Positions 25,758 through 32,934 of a stretch of 64,000 nucleotides of DNA are shown here, in pieces. The notes beneath the pieces are model-generated. The model had not been told where the DNA came from. It ran no database searches and saw only the letters and a program-made list of their open reading frames with translations. Source of the stretch: CAHJXF01 sp038225855 (GTDB lineage: Bacteria; Pseudomonadota; Gammaproteobacteria; Burkholderiales; Burkholderiaceae_D); NCBI GenBank assembly GCA_038225855.1, contig JBBRQU010000018.1:1-64000 (forward strand), in the 5' to 3' direction. Made by a program: the position numbers and the translations under genes. Each line of letters starts with the position of its first letter. Position 1 is the first letter of the stretch.

Positions 25758-27701
25758 ATGCGTCAGCGTCACATCATTTCGCGCGTTTGCGCGCGAGTCT
25801 TCGGGTTCGGTCTTTTCATTCTCTCCTCACACGCGGTCGCGCAGTTTTTGGATACGGCGTTGCCGGGCACCAGGCTCGAACCGATCGTGATCACCGCAAC
25901 ACGTACCGCGCAGCGTCTCTCCGACGCACTACCCGCAACGACGTTGATCACGCGCACCGACATCGAGGATAGTCACGCGCCCGATCTCGCGACGTTGTTG
26001 CGCGGGCAAGCGGGAATCGACATCGCGCAGTCGGGCGGCCTCGGTTCGCAGACCTCGCTGTTCGTGCGCGGCGCGAATTCGAATCAGGTGCTGGTGTTGA
26101 TCGACGGCCTGCGCGTCAATGCAATCGGCAGCGGCGCGGCATCGATCGCGCATCTGATGATCGACCAGATCGATCACGTCGAGATCGTTCGCGGCAATGT
26201 CTCGAGCCTCTACGGTTCCGAAGCGGTCGGCGGCGTGATCCAGATCTTCACGCGCGGCGCCACGCACGAGAGCGATCGGCCGAGTGTCGGCCTGAATGCC
26301 GAGTGGGGCGGCCATCGCACACGCGCAGCATCGTTCGATGCGGCGCACGCGTTCGGAGCGAGCGATGCGCGAACGCGCATCGGTCTCGCAGCATCGTATC
26401 GATCGGCCAAGGGTTTCTCGGCAATCGATGCCGATCGCGCGCCTGCGGCCAGTCCCGATGATGACGGTTATCGGAATGCCTCGCTGTCGGCCAACCTCGC
26501 GCAACAGTTCGGGCCCCACGAAATCGGCGCGCGCTACTTCGAAAGTCATGGGCATCTCGAATTCGACGATCCAACCGACTACAGTTTTTTCGGGCGACCC
26601 TACAACGGCCGCATTCAAACGCATAACGAGCGCACGCGCCTGACCGATGCGGCGCTGTACGGCAAGTTCAGACCGACGATGTTCTGGACCCTCGATCTCC
26701 AGGCCGGCCAGACGCGTGATCTGAGCGTCAACACCTCTTCGTATCCGTTGTCGTTCGTGATCGGTTCGACCACCAGCACCGATCGTCAATATCGCGTCGG
26801 CAATGCCTTCGCTTTTTCCGAACACGTTGCGACTCTCGCGTATGAGCATCTCGACCAGACCGGCTTTTCCTCGTCGTATGGAAACGGCATCGATGGCGCG
26901 GCATTCTCGCGCAAGGTCGACAGTGCGATGGCGGGGTACACCGGACCGATGTTCCTTCCGTCATCGCTGAACGAATTTCAATTCAACGCACGCCGCGATC
27001 GCTACTCGGACTTCGGCGGCGCGACCACGGGGCTGGCTGCCTACGGATTGAAGTTCGCGCCGGGATGGAAGGCGATCGTGCAAGCCTCGACCGCGTTCAA
27101 GGCGCCGAGCTTCAATGAACTCTACTTTCCGTTCTTCGGCAATGCGGCCTTGAAGCCCGAGCGGGCACGAAGCATCGAGGCCGGCCTTCAATATGCGCGG
27201 GATGCGAGCTTCGTTCGGGCGTCGCTGTTTCGCACGAAGACGCGGGACCTGATCGTCTTCGACCCTTTGCTCTCGCTCGCGAACAACGTCGATCGCGCGC
27301 GCGTCACGGGGTTCGAACTGAGCGCGCGGACGACGATGGATGGATGGAACCTCAGCGCGAATCTCACGTTCCAGCGGCCGATCGACGAAGCGACCCGAGA
27401 GCGCCTGTTGCGTAGAGCCAATCGCAATCTCGGCCTTGCCGCCGCGAAGAGTTTCGGACGCTGGCGAGTCAGCGCCGATCTGCAAGCGGCCGGGACGCGC
27501 TTCGACTCGGACATCAATACGTTCGCGCGAACCGAACTCGCCAGTTATGCGCTCGCGAACCTCGGAGTGCGCTACGAGTTGCTGCGAGGAACCACGGTCG
27601 GCGTCGCGATCACCAACGCCTTCGATAAACGCTATGCGCTGGTCGATGGCTACAACACGGCCGGTCGCGTGACGACGGTTTCGCTGAGCACGCGCTATTG
27701 A
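25758..27701 (+). CDS. btuB: BtuB, TonB-dependent vitamin B12 receptor
   Basis: A 647-aa outer-membrane receptor. A signal peptide (to about residue 29) is followed by a TonB-box-like segment PIVITATRT, a plug domain (residues 45-160: TLLRGQAGIDIAQSGGLGSQ, VLVLIDGLRVN, IEIVRG-like VEIVRGNVSSLYGSEAVGG) and a 22-strand barrel ending in an aromatic residue (SLSTRY). The length and the cobalamin riboswitch directly upstream identify it as the B12 receptor rather than a siderophore receptor. No btuCD is visible in the window, though a BtuF-like binding protein lies at 42900. Confidence 0.93.
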   Translation: MRQRHIISRVCARVFGFGLFILSSHAVAQFLDTALPGTRLEPIVITATRTAQRLSDALPATTLITRTDIEDSHAPDLATLLRGQAGIDIAQSGGLGSQTSLFVRGANSNQVLVLIDGLRVNAIGSGAASIAHLMIDQIDHVEIVRGNVSSLYGSEAVGGVIQIFTRGATHESDRPSVGLNAEWGGHRTRAASFDAAHAFGASDARTRIGLAASYRSAKGFSAIDADRAPAASPDDDGYRNASLSANLAQQFGPHEIGARYFESHGHLEFDDPTDYSFFGRPYNGRIQTHNERTRLTDAALYGKFRPTMFWTLDLQAGQTRDLSVNTSSYPLSFVIGSTTSTDRQYRVGNAFAFSEHVATLAYEHLDQTGFSSSYGNGIDGAAFSRKVDSAMAGYTGPMFLPSSLNEFQFNARRDRYSDFGGATTGLAAYGLKFAPGWKAIVQASTAFKAPSFNELYFPFFGNAALKPERARSIEAGLQYARDASFVRASLFRTKTRDLIVFDPLLSLANNVDRARVTGFELSARTTMDGWNLSANLTFQRPIDEATRERLLRRANRNLGLAAAKSFGRWRVSADLQAAGTRFDSDINTFARTELASYALANLGVRYELLRGTTVGVAITNAFDKRYALVDGYNTAGRVTTVSLSTRY

Positions 27702-27712
27702 TTGCCCGCGTC

Positions 27713-27893
27713 AGGGCTTGGGCCACAAGACCATCTGCGTGCAATGAAAGATCGCGATGGTCTTGCCCGCCGCATTGCGAACGATCGCATCCCGGACTTG
27801 CGTCGTGCGTTTGCCATGCACGAGCGAGGCTTCGGCGACGATGCGTCCGCTTTTCGCGGTGCCGAGGAAGCAGCACACCCCGACGATCAATCA
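27713..27893 (-). pseudogene. 3' remnant of a PaaI-type hotdog thioesterase gene
   Basis: The minus strand encodes about 59 residues: FLGTAKSGRIVAEASLVHGK, then VRDAIVRNAAGKTIAIFHC, then TQMVLWPKP and stop. This is the typical C-terminal half of a PaaI/YdiI-like thioesterase. The frame is closed upstream by TGA, and the N-terminal half with the catalytic region is missing, replaced by the cold-shock gene's promoter region. It is therefore a fragment, convergent with btuB. Identification rests on recall of the family pattern. Confidence 0.6.
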
Positions 27894-27928
27894 TGAGGGG
27901 TGGAGGAAACGAGCAGCAGGCCCGCCCC

Positions 27929-27957
27929 TTGCTTATTTTTGACGCATGGAGTATAAA
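27929..27957 (+). promoter_or_regulatory. Sigma-70 promoter of the cold-shock gene
   Basis: TTGCTT (27929-27934), a 17-bp spacer and TATAAA (27952-27957). A start near 27964 gives a leader of about 157 nt before the csp ATG, the long-leader arrangement known for cspA. Confidence 0.65.
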
Positions 27958-28072
27958 GGTCCGGCAAAATTTTCAAGTCGAGTATGTTGGTCGTTCGTCA
28001 ACGCGGTGTTGAAATACCCCCCGTGCTTCGTCGGTTGTCCATTTCTTCCCCTTGATAGTTCTGCACTCCCTG

Positions 28073-28094
28073 GCGCGTTCGCATGCGAGCGCGC
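28073..28094 (+). promoter_or_regulatory. Near-perfect palindromic hairpin in the csp leader
   Basis: GCGCGTTCGC and GCGAGCGCGC (28073-28082 and 28085-28094) pair around AT with one G-U. The hairpin is followed by ATTTTATATTT and then the AAGGAAA Shine-Dalgarno. It could be an attenuator, or a temperature-responsive fold that controls the ribosome site. Confidence 0.55.
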
Positions 28095-28120
28095 ATTTTA
28101 TATTTCGCAAGGAAAGCAAT

Positions 28121-28324
28121 ATGGCAACCGGTACAGTCAAGTGGTTCAACGATGCAAAGGGCTTTGGTTTCATCACCCCCGACGAAGGTGGCGGCGACTT
28201 GTTCGCGCACTTCTCGGAAATCCAGGGCAGCGGCTTCAAGTCGCTCCAGGAAAACCAGAAGGTCACCTTTGAAGTGACCAAAGGACCGAAGGGCCTGCAG
28301 GCTTCGAAGATCACGCCGCAATAA
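28121..28324 (+). CDS. cspA: Cold-shock protein (CspA family)
   Basis: 67 aa, one cold-shock domain: MATGTVKWFNDAKGFGFITP holds RNP1 (KGFGFI) and LFAHFSEI is the RNP2 equivalent. It binds single-stranded RNA and DNA and melts secondary structure. AAGGAAA precedes the ATG by 6 nt; the longer open frame from 28052 is leader, not protein. A strong terminator follows. The family has several members per genome, so the exact paralogue name is uncertain. Confidence 0.92.
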   Translation: MATGTVKWFNDAKGFGFITPDEGGGDLFAHFSEIQGSGFKSLQENQKVTFEVTKGPKGLQASKITPQ

Positions 28325-28358
28325 GCGTCGAGATCATTCGATCGGCAGTTTCGAGAGA

Positions 28359-28382
28359 GCGCACCTTCGGGTGCGCTTTTTT
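28359..28382 (+). terminator. Rho-independent terminator of the csp gene
   Basis: GCGCACC-TTCG-GGTGCGC followed by TTTTTT, 34 nt after the stop. Confidence 0.93.
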
Positions 28383-28412
28383 CATTTCCGCACCGCATTC
28401 GAGGAGTGATGG

Positions 28413-28919
28413 ATGACACAATCACAAGACCCGGCCGGCGCCGCGATCAAGCCCATCGCGATCGATGACATCCCATGGGAAGAATGGTCCGAAGGCGTGC
28501 GCTTCGGCGGCCGCGTTCGGCCGATCGGCGCCCTTGCCGGCGGGTCGCGCGTCGGCGTCCTGATCGAAGAGTTGCCGCCCGGCAAGCAGTCGGCGCCCTT
28601 TCATTGGCATACGCGCGAGGAAGAGCACATGTGGTTCCTCACAGGCCGCGCCACCTTGCGCCTGGGTGACGAGCGCCATGCAGTCAAGGCAGGCGACTAC
28701 GTGTGCTTTCCGGCCGGGCGCGAACTGGGTCATTGTGTCGTCAACGACAGCGATGCGCCTTGCCGCTACCTCGTCATCGGCGAGCGTGTGCCCGACGATG
28801 TGTGCATCTATCCCGATTCCCGCAAGGTGATGGTGCGCAGTGCCGATCGCGCGGTGTTTTCGCTCGATGCAAAGAAGGATTATTGGGACGGCGAACAGAC
28901 CGACGTGCCGCCGACCTGA
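28413..28919 (+). CDS. Cupin-domain protein
   Basis: 168 aa. A single cupin barrel carries motif 1 HWHTREEEHMWFLTGRATLRLG (metal ligands H, H, E) and motif 2 around PAGRELGHCVVN. Such small cupins bind a divalent metal; some act as sugar isomerases or oxygenases, others only bind ligands, and nothing here fixes the role. It lies between two terminators and is a single-gene unit. Confidence 0.82.
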   Translation: MTQSQDPAGAAIKPIAIDDIPWEEWSEGVRFGGRVRPIGALAGGSRVGVLIEELPPGKQSAPFHWHTREEEHMWFLTGRATLRLGDERHAVKAGDYVCFPAGRELGHCVVNDSDAPCRYLVIGERVPDDVCIYPDSRKVMVRSADRAVFSLDAKKDYWDGEQTDVPPT

Positions 28920-28947
28920 TCGAACAGGCGCCTCTGCACCAAAACAA

Positions 28948-28973
28948 AACGGCCGACTGAAAGATCGGCCGTT
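28948..28973. terminator. Bidirectional terminator between convergent genes
   Basis: AACGGCCGA and TCGGCCGTT form a 9-bp stem with an 8-nt loop. TTCTT follows on the plus strand and TTGTTTT on the minus strand, so it can end both the cupin and the lipoprotein transcript. Confidence 0.8.
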
Positions 28974-29014
28974 CTTGCGAACACGAAGACGCGCGAAGCC
29001 ACGTCGGTGGATGA

Positions 29015-29503
29015 TCAACGATGCCCGTGCCCACCACCCCATCCATGTCCACCACCCCATCCACGTCCACCACCCCATCCACGTCCACCACCCCATCCAC
29101 GTCCACCACCCCATCCGCGATGACCCCAGCCGCCGCGGAAAACGTAACCGAGTGAGAACGAAACCCCCGGCACCCACGGATAGAAGCCGCCGTAATAGGG
29201 GTAAGCGTAATAGGGGTAAGCGGAGTAGGGGTAAGCGGAGTAGGGATAGGTGTAATAGGGCGCAGGTGCGGCGTAGGCATATGACTGCGCGGCCTGGTCT
29301 TCGCTCTGCACTTGCGCATCGAGCCGTGCGAGTCGATCGCGCTCGGCCGGATCGAGAGGCCGGTTCGCCAGCGCTGCGCTCTGTGCGGGGGTCAGCCGCG
29401 CGACCGGCTGATAGCCCGGTTGCTGATAGACGGGATACGCCACGCATCCTGCCAATGCGGCAACAGTGGCGGCGGTAGCGACGAACATCGGGGTGTTGCG
29501 CAT
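29015..29503 (-). CDS. Repeat-rich lipoprotein (Tyr/Pro and Gly/Trp repeats)
   Basis: 162 aa. The signal has a lipobox ALAGC with Cys20. A short alpha-helical part (TPAQSAALANRPLDPAERDRLARLD) precedes YPYSA/YPYYA repeats (about residues 80-105) and a C-terminal GWGGGR/GWGGGH tract, ending GGHGHR. Both low-complexity parts come from perfect-length DNA repeats. Similar Gly/Trp/His-rich tails occur in surface or metal-binding proteins, but no function is known. Flanked by a bidirectional terminator. Confidence 0.8.
   Translation of the reverse strand: MRNTPMFVATAATVAALAGCVAYPVYQQPGYQPVARLTPAQSAALANRPLDPAERDRLARLDAQVQSEDQAAQSYAYAAPAPYYTYPYSAYPYSAYPYYAYPYYGGFYPWVPGVSFSLGYVFRGGWGHRGWGGGRGWGGGRGWGGGRGWGGGHGWGGGHGHR
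29031..29120. repeat. Five 18-nt tandem units encoding the GWGGGR repeats
   Basis: Unit CCACCACCCCATCCACGT, five adjacent copies with few changes, in frame with the lipoprotein on the minus strand. Six codons per unit. Confidence 0.92.
29192..29266. repeat. Five 15-nt tandem units encoding the YPYxA repeats
   Basis: Unit GTAATAGGGGTAAGC or GGAGTAGGGGTAAGC, five copies with increasing divergence, in frame with the same lipoprotein. Five codons per unit. Confidence 0.88.
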
Positions 29504-29612
29504 GTCAGTTCCTTCAGCCGTTCGAGAGCGGATCGAAGCGACCCATCCTGCTCAGAGGGATCCGCCCGGCGAACGTTCAAGTGCCACGATTTATTCGATC
29601 GACCGTCGTTGA

Positions 29613-30584
29613 TCAGTGACGCAGCCGTATCGGCGGCCGCACGCCATCCATGGTATTGGAGGTCGCGAACAATTGCGCGCAATCGACCGTATCGAAATCG
29701 TAAGACTTGTTGCAGAACTCACAGTCCACGTGAATGCCGCCCATTTCCGCCAGCGTGTCGTCGACCTCCTGCTCTCCCAGTGAGACCAGCATCGCGGCCA
29801 CGCGTTCGCGCGTGCAACTGCATCGGAACGCGCAGGGGACCGGTTCATAGACCGCAAGCGTTTCGTCCCAGAAGAGACGACGCATCAGCGTCTGAGGATC
29901 GACGCGCAGCAACTCGTTGCGATCGAGCGTGTTGGCGAACGTCACGGCGCGTTCCCACACCTCCGCCGCGTGAGCCTCGGCATGCTGATCGAAATGCGAG
30001 GTCTTCCCACCCCGCTTGCCGCCGCCTTCGAGCGGGAGCTTCTGCAGCAGCAATCCGTTGGCGTGTTCGTCATCGGCCGCGAGCCACAACTGCGTGTCGA
30101 GCTGCTCGGATCGATGCATGTAGCCCTCGAGGGCCTGGGCGACCGAATCGCCTTCGAGCGGAACGATGCCCTGATATGGTTGCTGTCCGCGTGAGCGATC
30201 CCGCGGGTCGAGTGTGATCACGAAACGGCCTTGACCTGCCGCATTGACGAGCTCGGTGAAGCTCGCGTCGTCGGCGATCGGGAGGTCGGATGAAAGCTTG
30301 ACCGTGGCGCGAACCGTCAGGTCGGCATTGCATTCGACGACCAGCAATCGCACCGGACCGTCGCCGTGGATCTGCATGACCAGCGCGCCGTTGAACTTGA
30401 GGTTGGCCGACAGCAGCGTGCTTGCGGCGACCAGTTCGCCAAGCAGGCGCATCACCGGCTCGGCGTATTGATGGCGCTCCTTGATGTGCTTCCAGGTCGC
30501 GGTCAGCGAAACGATTTCTCCTCGGACCGGAGAGCGCGCGGACGAGCCCGCATCGAACAGGAACTTGTGCAGCCTGTCGCTCAT
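29613..30584 (-). CDS. hslO: Hsp33, redox-regulated chaperone
   Basis: 323 aa. The Hsp33 substrate-binding domain begins MSDRLHKFLFDAGSSARSPV. The C-terminal zinc/redox switch has CSCTRERV followed by CEFCNKSY, the CxC...CxxC arrangement. Hsp33 becomes an active holdase when these cysteines are oxidised and the protein partly unfolds. ATG 30584 overlaps the stop of the gamma-carbonic-anhydrase gene (ATGA), so the two are cotranscribed; the longer frame upstream is not used. Confidence 0.94.
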   Translation of the reverse strand: MSDRLHKFLFDAGSSARSPVRGEIVSLTATWKHIKERHQYAEPVMRLLGELVAASTLLSANLKFNGALVMQIHGDGPVRLLVVECNADLTVRATVKLSSDLPIADDASFTELVNAAGQGRFVITLDPRDRSRGQQPYQGIVPLEGDSVAQALEGYMHRSEQLDTQLWLAADDEHANGLLLQKLPLEGGGKRGGKTSHFDQHAEAHAAEVWERAVTFANTLDRNELLRVDPQTLMRRLFWDETLAVYEPVPCAFRCSCTRERVAAMLVSLGEQEVDDTLAEMGGIHVDCEFCNKSYDFDTVDCAQLFATSNTMDGVRPPIRLRH

Positions 30585-31123
30585 GAAGTCGACCCCGGGT
30601 TGTCGATGCGAACCGCGTGCTCGCAATAGTGTCGTGCTTCTTCGACGTAGTGCGCCGCGCCGTGGCGCGTGCGCTCGACGTCCTCGGGCTTCAGTTCGCG
30701 GATCATGCGGGCAGGGGTGCCGAGGATCATCACGTTGTCCGGGAAACTCTTGCCTTCGGTCACCAACGCCGCTGCGCCCACGAGGCAACCCTTGCCGATG
30801 GTCGCGCCATTGAGCACGATCGCCTGAATCCCGATCAGGCTGCCGTCGCCGATCGTGCAGCCATGCAGCATCACCTGATGCCCGATGGTCACGTCGCAGC
30901 CGATGGTCAGCGGCACGCCTTCATCGACATGCAGCACCGAGCCGTCCTGTACGTTGCTGCGCGCGCCGATCGTGATGGTCGCCATGTCGCCGCGTATCAC
31001 GGCATGCGGCCAGACGCTGACGCCGTCTTCGAGGACGACGTTGCCGATCACGGTTGCGGATTCATGCACGTACGCAGTCGGTGCGATGCGTGGAACGTGT
31101 TCGCCGAGTCTGTAGATTGCCAT
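30581..31123 (-). CDS. Gamma-carbonic-anhydrase-like hexapeptide-repeat protein
   Basis: 180 aa with a left-handed beta-helix made of hexapeptide repeats (for example VIGNVVLEDGVSVWPHAVIRGD). The three metal histidines expected for gamma-CA-like proteins fall in VLHVDEG, GHQVMLHG and the same turn. Members include YrdA/CaiE; many are not proven anhydrases. ATG 31123 gives MAIYRLGEHVPRI. It is the first gene of an operon with hslO and divergent from the DUF455 gene across 44 bp. Confidence 0.9.
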   Translation of the reverse strand: MAIYRLGEHVPRIAPTAYVHESATVIGNVVLEDGVSVWPHAVIRGDMATITIGARSNVQDGSVLHVDEGVPLTIGCDVTIGHQVMLHGCTIGDGSLIGIQAIVLNGATIGKGCLVGAAALVTEGKSFPDNVMILGTPARMIRELKPEDVERTRHGAAHYVEEARHYCEHAVRIDNPGSTS

Positions 31124-31167
31124 GGTGGAGTAACGTGAAGTGTTCTCGATTGACGCGAGGATTGTAG

Positions 31168-31962
31168 ATGCAGCAGCCGATGCGTTCCCTGAGGGATCAA
31201 GCTCTGTCCGTTCTCTTGAATTGCAACCCCGACTGCAAGGCTGAAGAAGCGCGCGCGGCGGATTCATCGCTGCCCGTCGAAGCGCACCTTTGCATCGACC
31301 AACCCGATGGCATCCCGGGCCGGCCGGAGCGCCCGACGCTCTTGTCACCTACGCAGATCAAGCCACGATCGGTCGCAAGCACCGAAGGCCGCGCGGCCCT
31401 GATCCACGCCATCACGCACATCGAGCTCAACGCAATCGATCTCGCGGCCGACGTTGTGTGGCGATTCGCGAACCTGCCCGACGCCTTCTATCGCGACTGG
31501 TTTCGCGTGATGCAGGAAGAGGCGCTGCACTTCCAGTTGCTGCGCGACCATCTTGCGGGTATCGGCTATGCATACGGCGATTTCCCCGCGCACAACGCGC
31601 TGTGGGAGATGGCCGAGCGCACCAAAGACGACGTGCTCGCGCGCGTCGCGCTGGTGCCGCGAACGCTGGAAGCGCGCGGCCTCGACGCCTCGCCGGCGGT
31701 ACGGGCCAGGCTACTGTCGGTCGGCGACAAGGCGGGCGCGGCGATCATCACCATCATCCTCGAGGACGAGATCGGTCATGTCGGCGTGGGCAATCGCTGG
31801 TACGCGTGGCTCTGTGAACAACGCGGCCTCGACCCGATTGCGACCTATGCCGCGTTGAGGTCACGCCACGACGCACCGCGCTTGCGCGGTCCGTTCAATC
31901 TCGAAGCGCGCCGCGCTGCGGGTTTCAGCGCGGCGGAGCTCGATGCTTTGAGCGGGAAGTAG
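31168..31962 (+). CDS. Ferritin-like DUF455 protein
   Basis: 264 aa with a four-helix-bundle core whose carboxylate and histidine ligands fit a di-iron site: IEAN-like HIELNAIDLAAD, EEALHFQLLRDHL and LEDEIGHVGVGNRWY. DUF455 proteins resemble the tRNA-hydroxylase MiaE fold but their substrate is unknown. It ends next to REP-like copy B. Confidence 0.85.
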   Translation: MQQPMRSLRDQALSVLLNCNPDCKAEEARAADSSLPVEAHLCIDQPDGIPGRPERPTLLSPTQIKPRSVASTEGRAALIHAITHIELNAIDLAADVVWRFANLPDAFYRDWFRVMQEEALHFQLLRDHLAGIGYAYGDFPAHNALWEMAERTKDDVLARVALVPRTLEARGLDASPAVRARLLSVGDKAGAAIITIILEDEIGHVGVGNRWYAWLCEQRGLDPIATYAALRSRHDAPRLRGPFNLEARRAAGFSAAELDALSGK

Positions 31963-31966
31963 CCTG

Positions 31967-32040
31967 TCGTTCCCGCCAACGCGGCAACCCAGCGTCGTCC
32001 ATGCCGAGTCACCGGGTCCCTGCGTTCGCGGGGACGACGG
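31967..32040. repeat. REP-like double hairpin, copy B
   Basis: Begins CGTTCCCGCC, contains ACCCAG and CGGGTCCC in the core, and closes with TGCGTTCGCGGGGACGACG. The second hairpin overlaps the 3' end of trhO. The first hairpin is degenerate. Confidence 0.7.
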
Positions 32041-32824
32041 GCTCGAGCTGCGCATTGAGCGCAACGCGCTGGTCAAACACGAAGCACTCGCCGCGCCAAT
32101 GCGCGCCGCCGACCTTCTCGAAATAGTTGAGGATGCCGCCGTCGAGTTGCAGGACGCGCTTGAAGCCGATGTCGCGCATGTGAAGCGCAGCCTTCTCGCA
32201 GCGGATGCCGCCGGTGCAGAAGGTGACGATGGTTTGTTCGCGCAGTTCGTCGCGTAGCGCTTCGACGGCCGCGGGAAACGCCTCGAAGCGGGCGAGGCCG
32301 AGTTGGCGCGCGCCGTTGAACGTGCCGAACTCGACTTCGAAGGCGTTGCGGGTATCGAGCAGCACCACCTCGAGCCCCTCGTCGTCGTGGCCCTGCGCGA
32401 GCCACGCGGCGAGGCGCTCGGGCGCGATCGCGGGTGCGCGCGCCGATCGAGGAAAATTGCAAGGCCTCACGGAAGCTTTGCGCATCGTGACGATCTCGGG
32501 CTTGTGCTTGACGCGCAAACGTCTGAACGGTTGCGCGCTTGAATCACTGCGCGACCAGCTGCGCTTCACGTCCAGATGCGTGAATGCCTGACGACCGTCG
32601 CGATCGACGAAACGCGGATCGTTCGCGAGCCAATCGAGAAAGGACTCGATCGAGTCCTCGCTTCCCGCGATGAAAAGATTGATGCCTTCATCCGCGACGA
32701 CGATCGTGCCCTTCAGTTGCAGGCTCTCGCAACGCGAGCGCAGATCGGGAACCCAGCGGGCAGGAGTGGCGAGTGCGACGAAACGATAGGCGGCGATGTT
32801 GAGGACAACGGAAGAGACATTCAT
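32009..32824 (-). CDS. trhO: TrhO, rhodanese-type tRNA U34 hydroxylase
   Basis: 271 aa of the YceA/TrhO family, which makes 5-hydroxyuridine at tRNA position 34 with oxygen. The N-terminal acylphosphatase-like domain holds KGTIVVADEGINLFIAGS; the rhodanese domain has the active-site loop TFCTGGIRCEKAA with the conserved cysteine. The last dozen residues (PVVPANAGTR) are encoded by REP-like copy B, so the natural C-terminus was replaced or extended by repeat insertion. Confidence 0.92.
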   Translation of the reverse strand: MNVSSVVLNIAAYRFVALATPARWVPDLRSRCESLQLKGTIVVADEGINLFIAGSEDSIESFLDWLANDPRFVDRDGRQAFTHLDVKRSWSRSDSSAQPFRRLRVKHKPEIVTMRKASVRPCNFPRSARAPAIAPERLAAWLAQGHDDEGLEVVLLDTRNAFEVEFGTFNGARQLGLARFEAFPAAVEALRDELREQTIVTFCTGGIRCEKAALHMRDIGFKRVLQLDGGILNYFEKVGGAHWRGECFVFDQRVALNAQLEPVVPANAGTR

Positions 32825-32855
32825 GGGGTCGCGATTATAGAAGCGCCGCGCGTCC

Positions 32856-32909
32856 GCGCCATCGTCCCCGCGTCATCGTTCCTGGCGTCATCGTCCCTCG
32901 CGTCATCGG
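32856..32909. repeat. Imperfect 14-15-nt tandem repeat GCGTCATCGTYCC upstream of dnaE
   Basis: Four tandem units (GCGCCATCGTCCCC, GCGTCATCGTTCCTG, GCGTCATCGTCCCTC, GCGTCATCGG) occupy most of the gap between divergent trhO and dnaE. It may space or contain promoters. Confidence 0.7.
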
Positions 32910-32934
32910 TAAAACTCGCACGTTAAAATGTCGC

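Noticed and set aside
29031..29266. CRISPR-like array
   Set aside because: Units are directly adjacent without spacers, multiples of three, and in frame with a lipoprotein gene.
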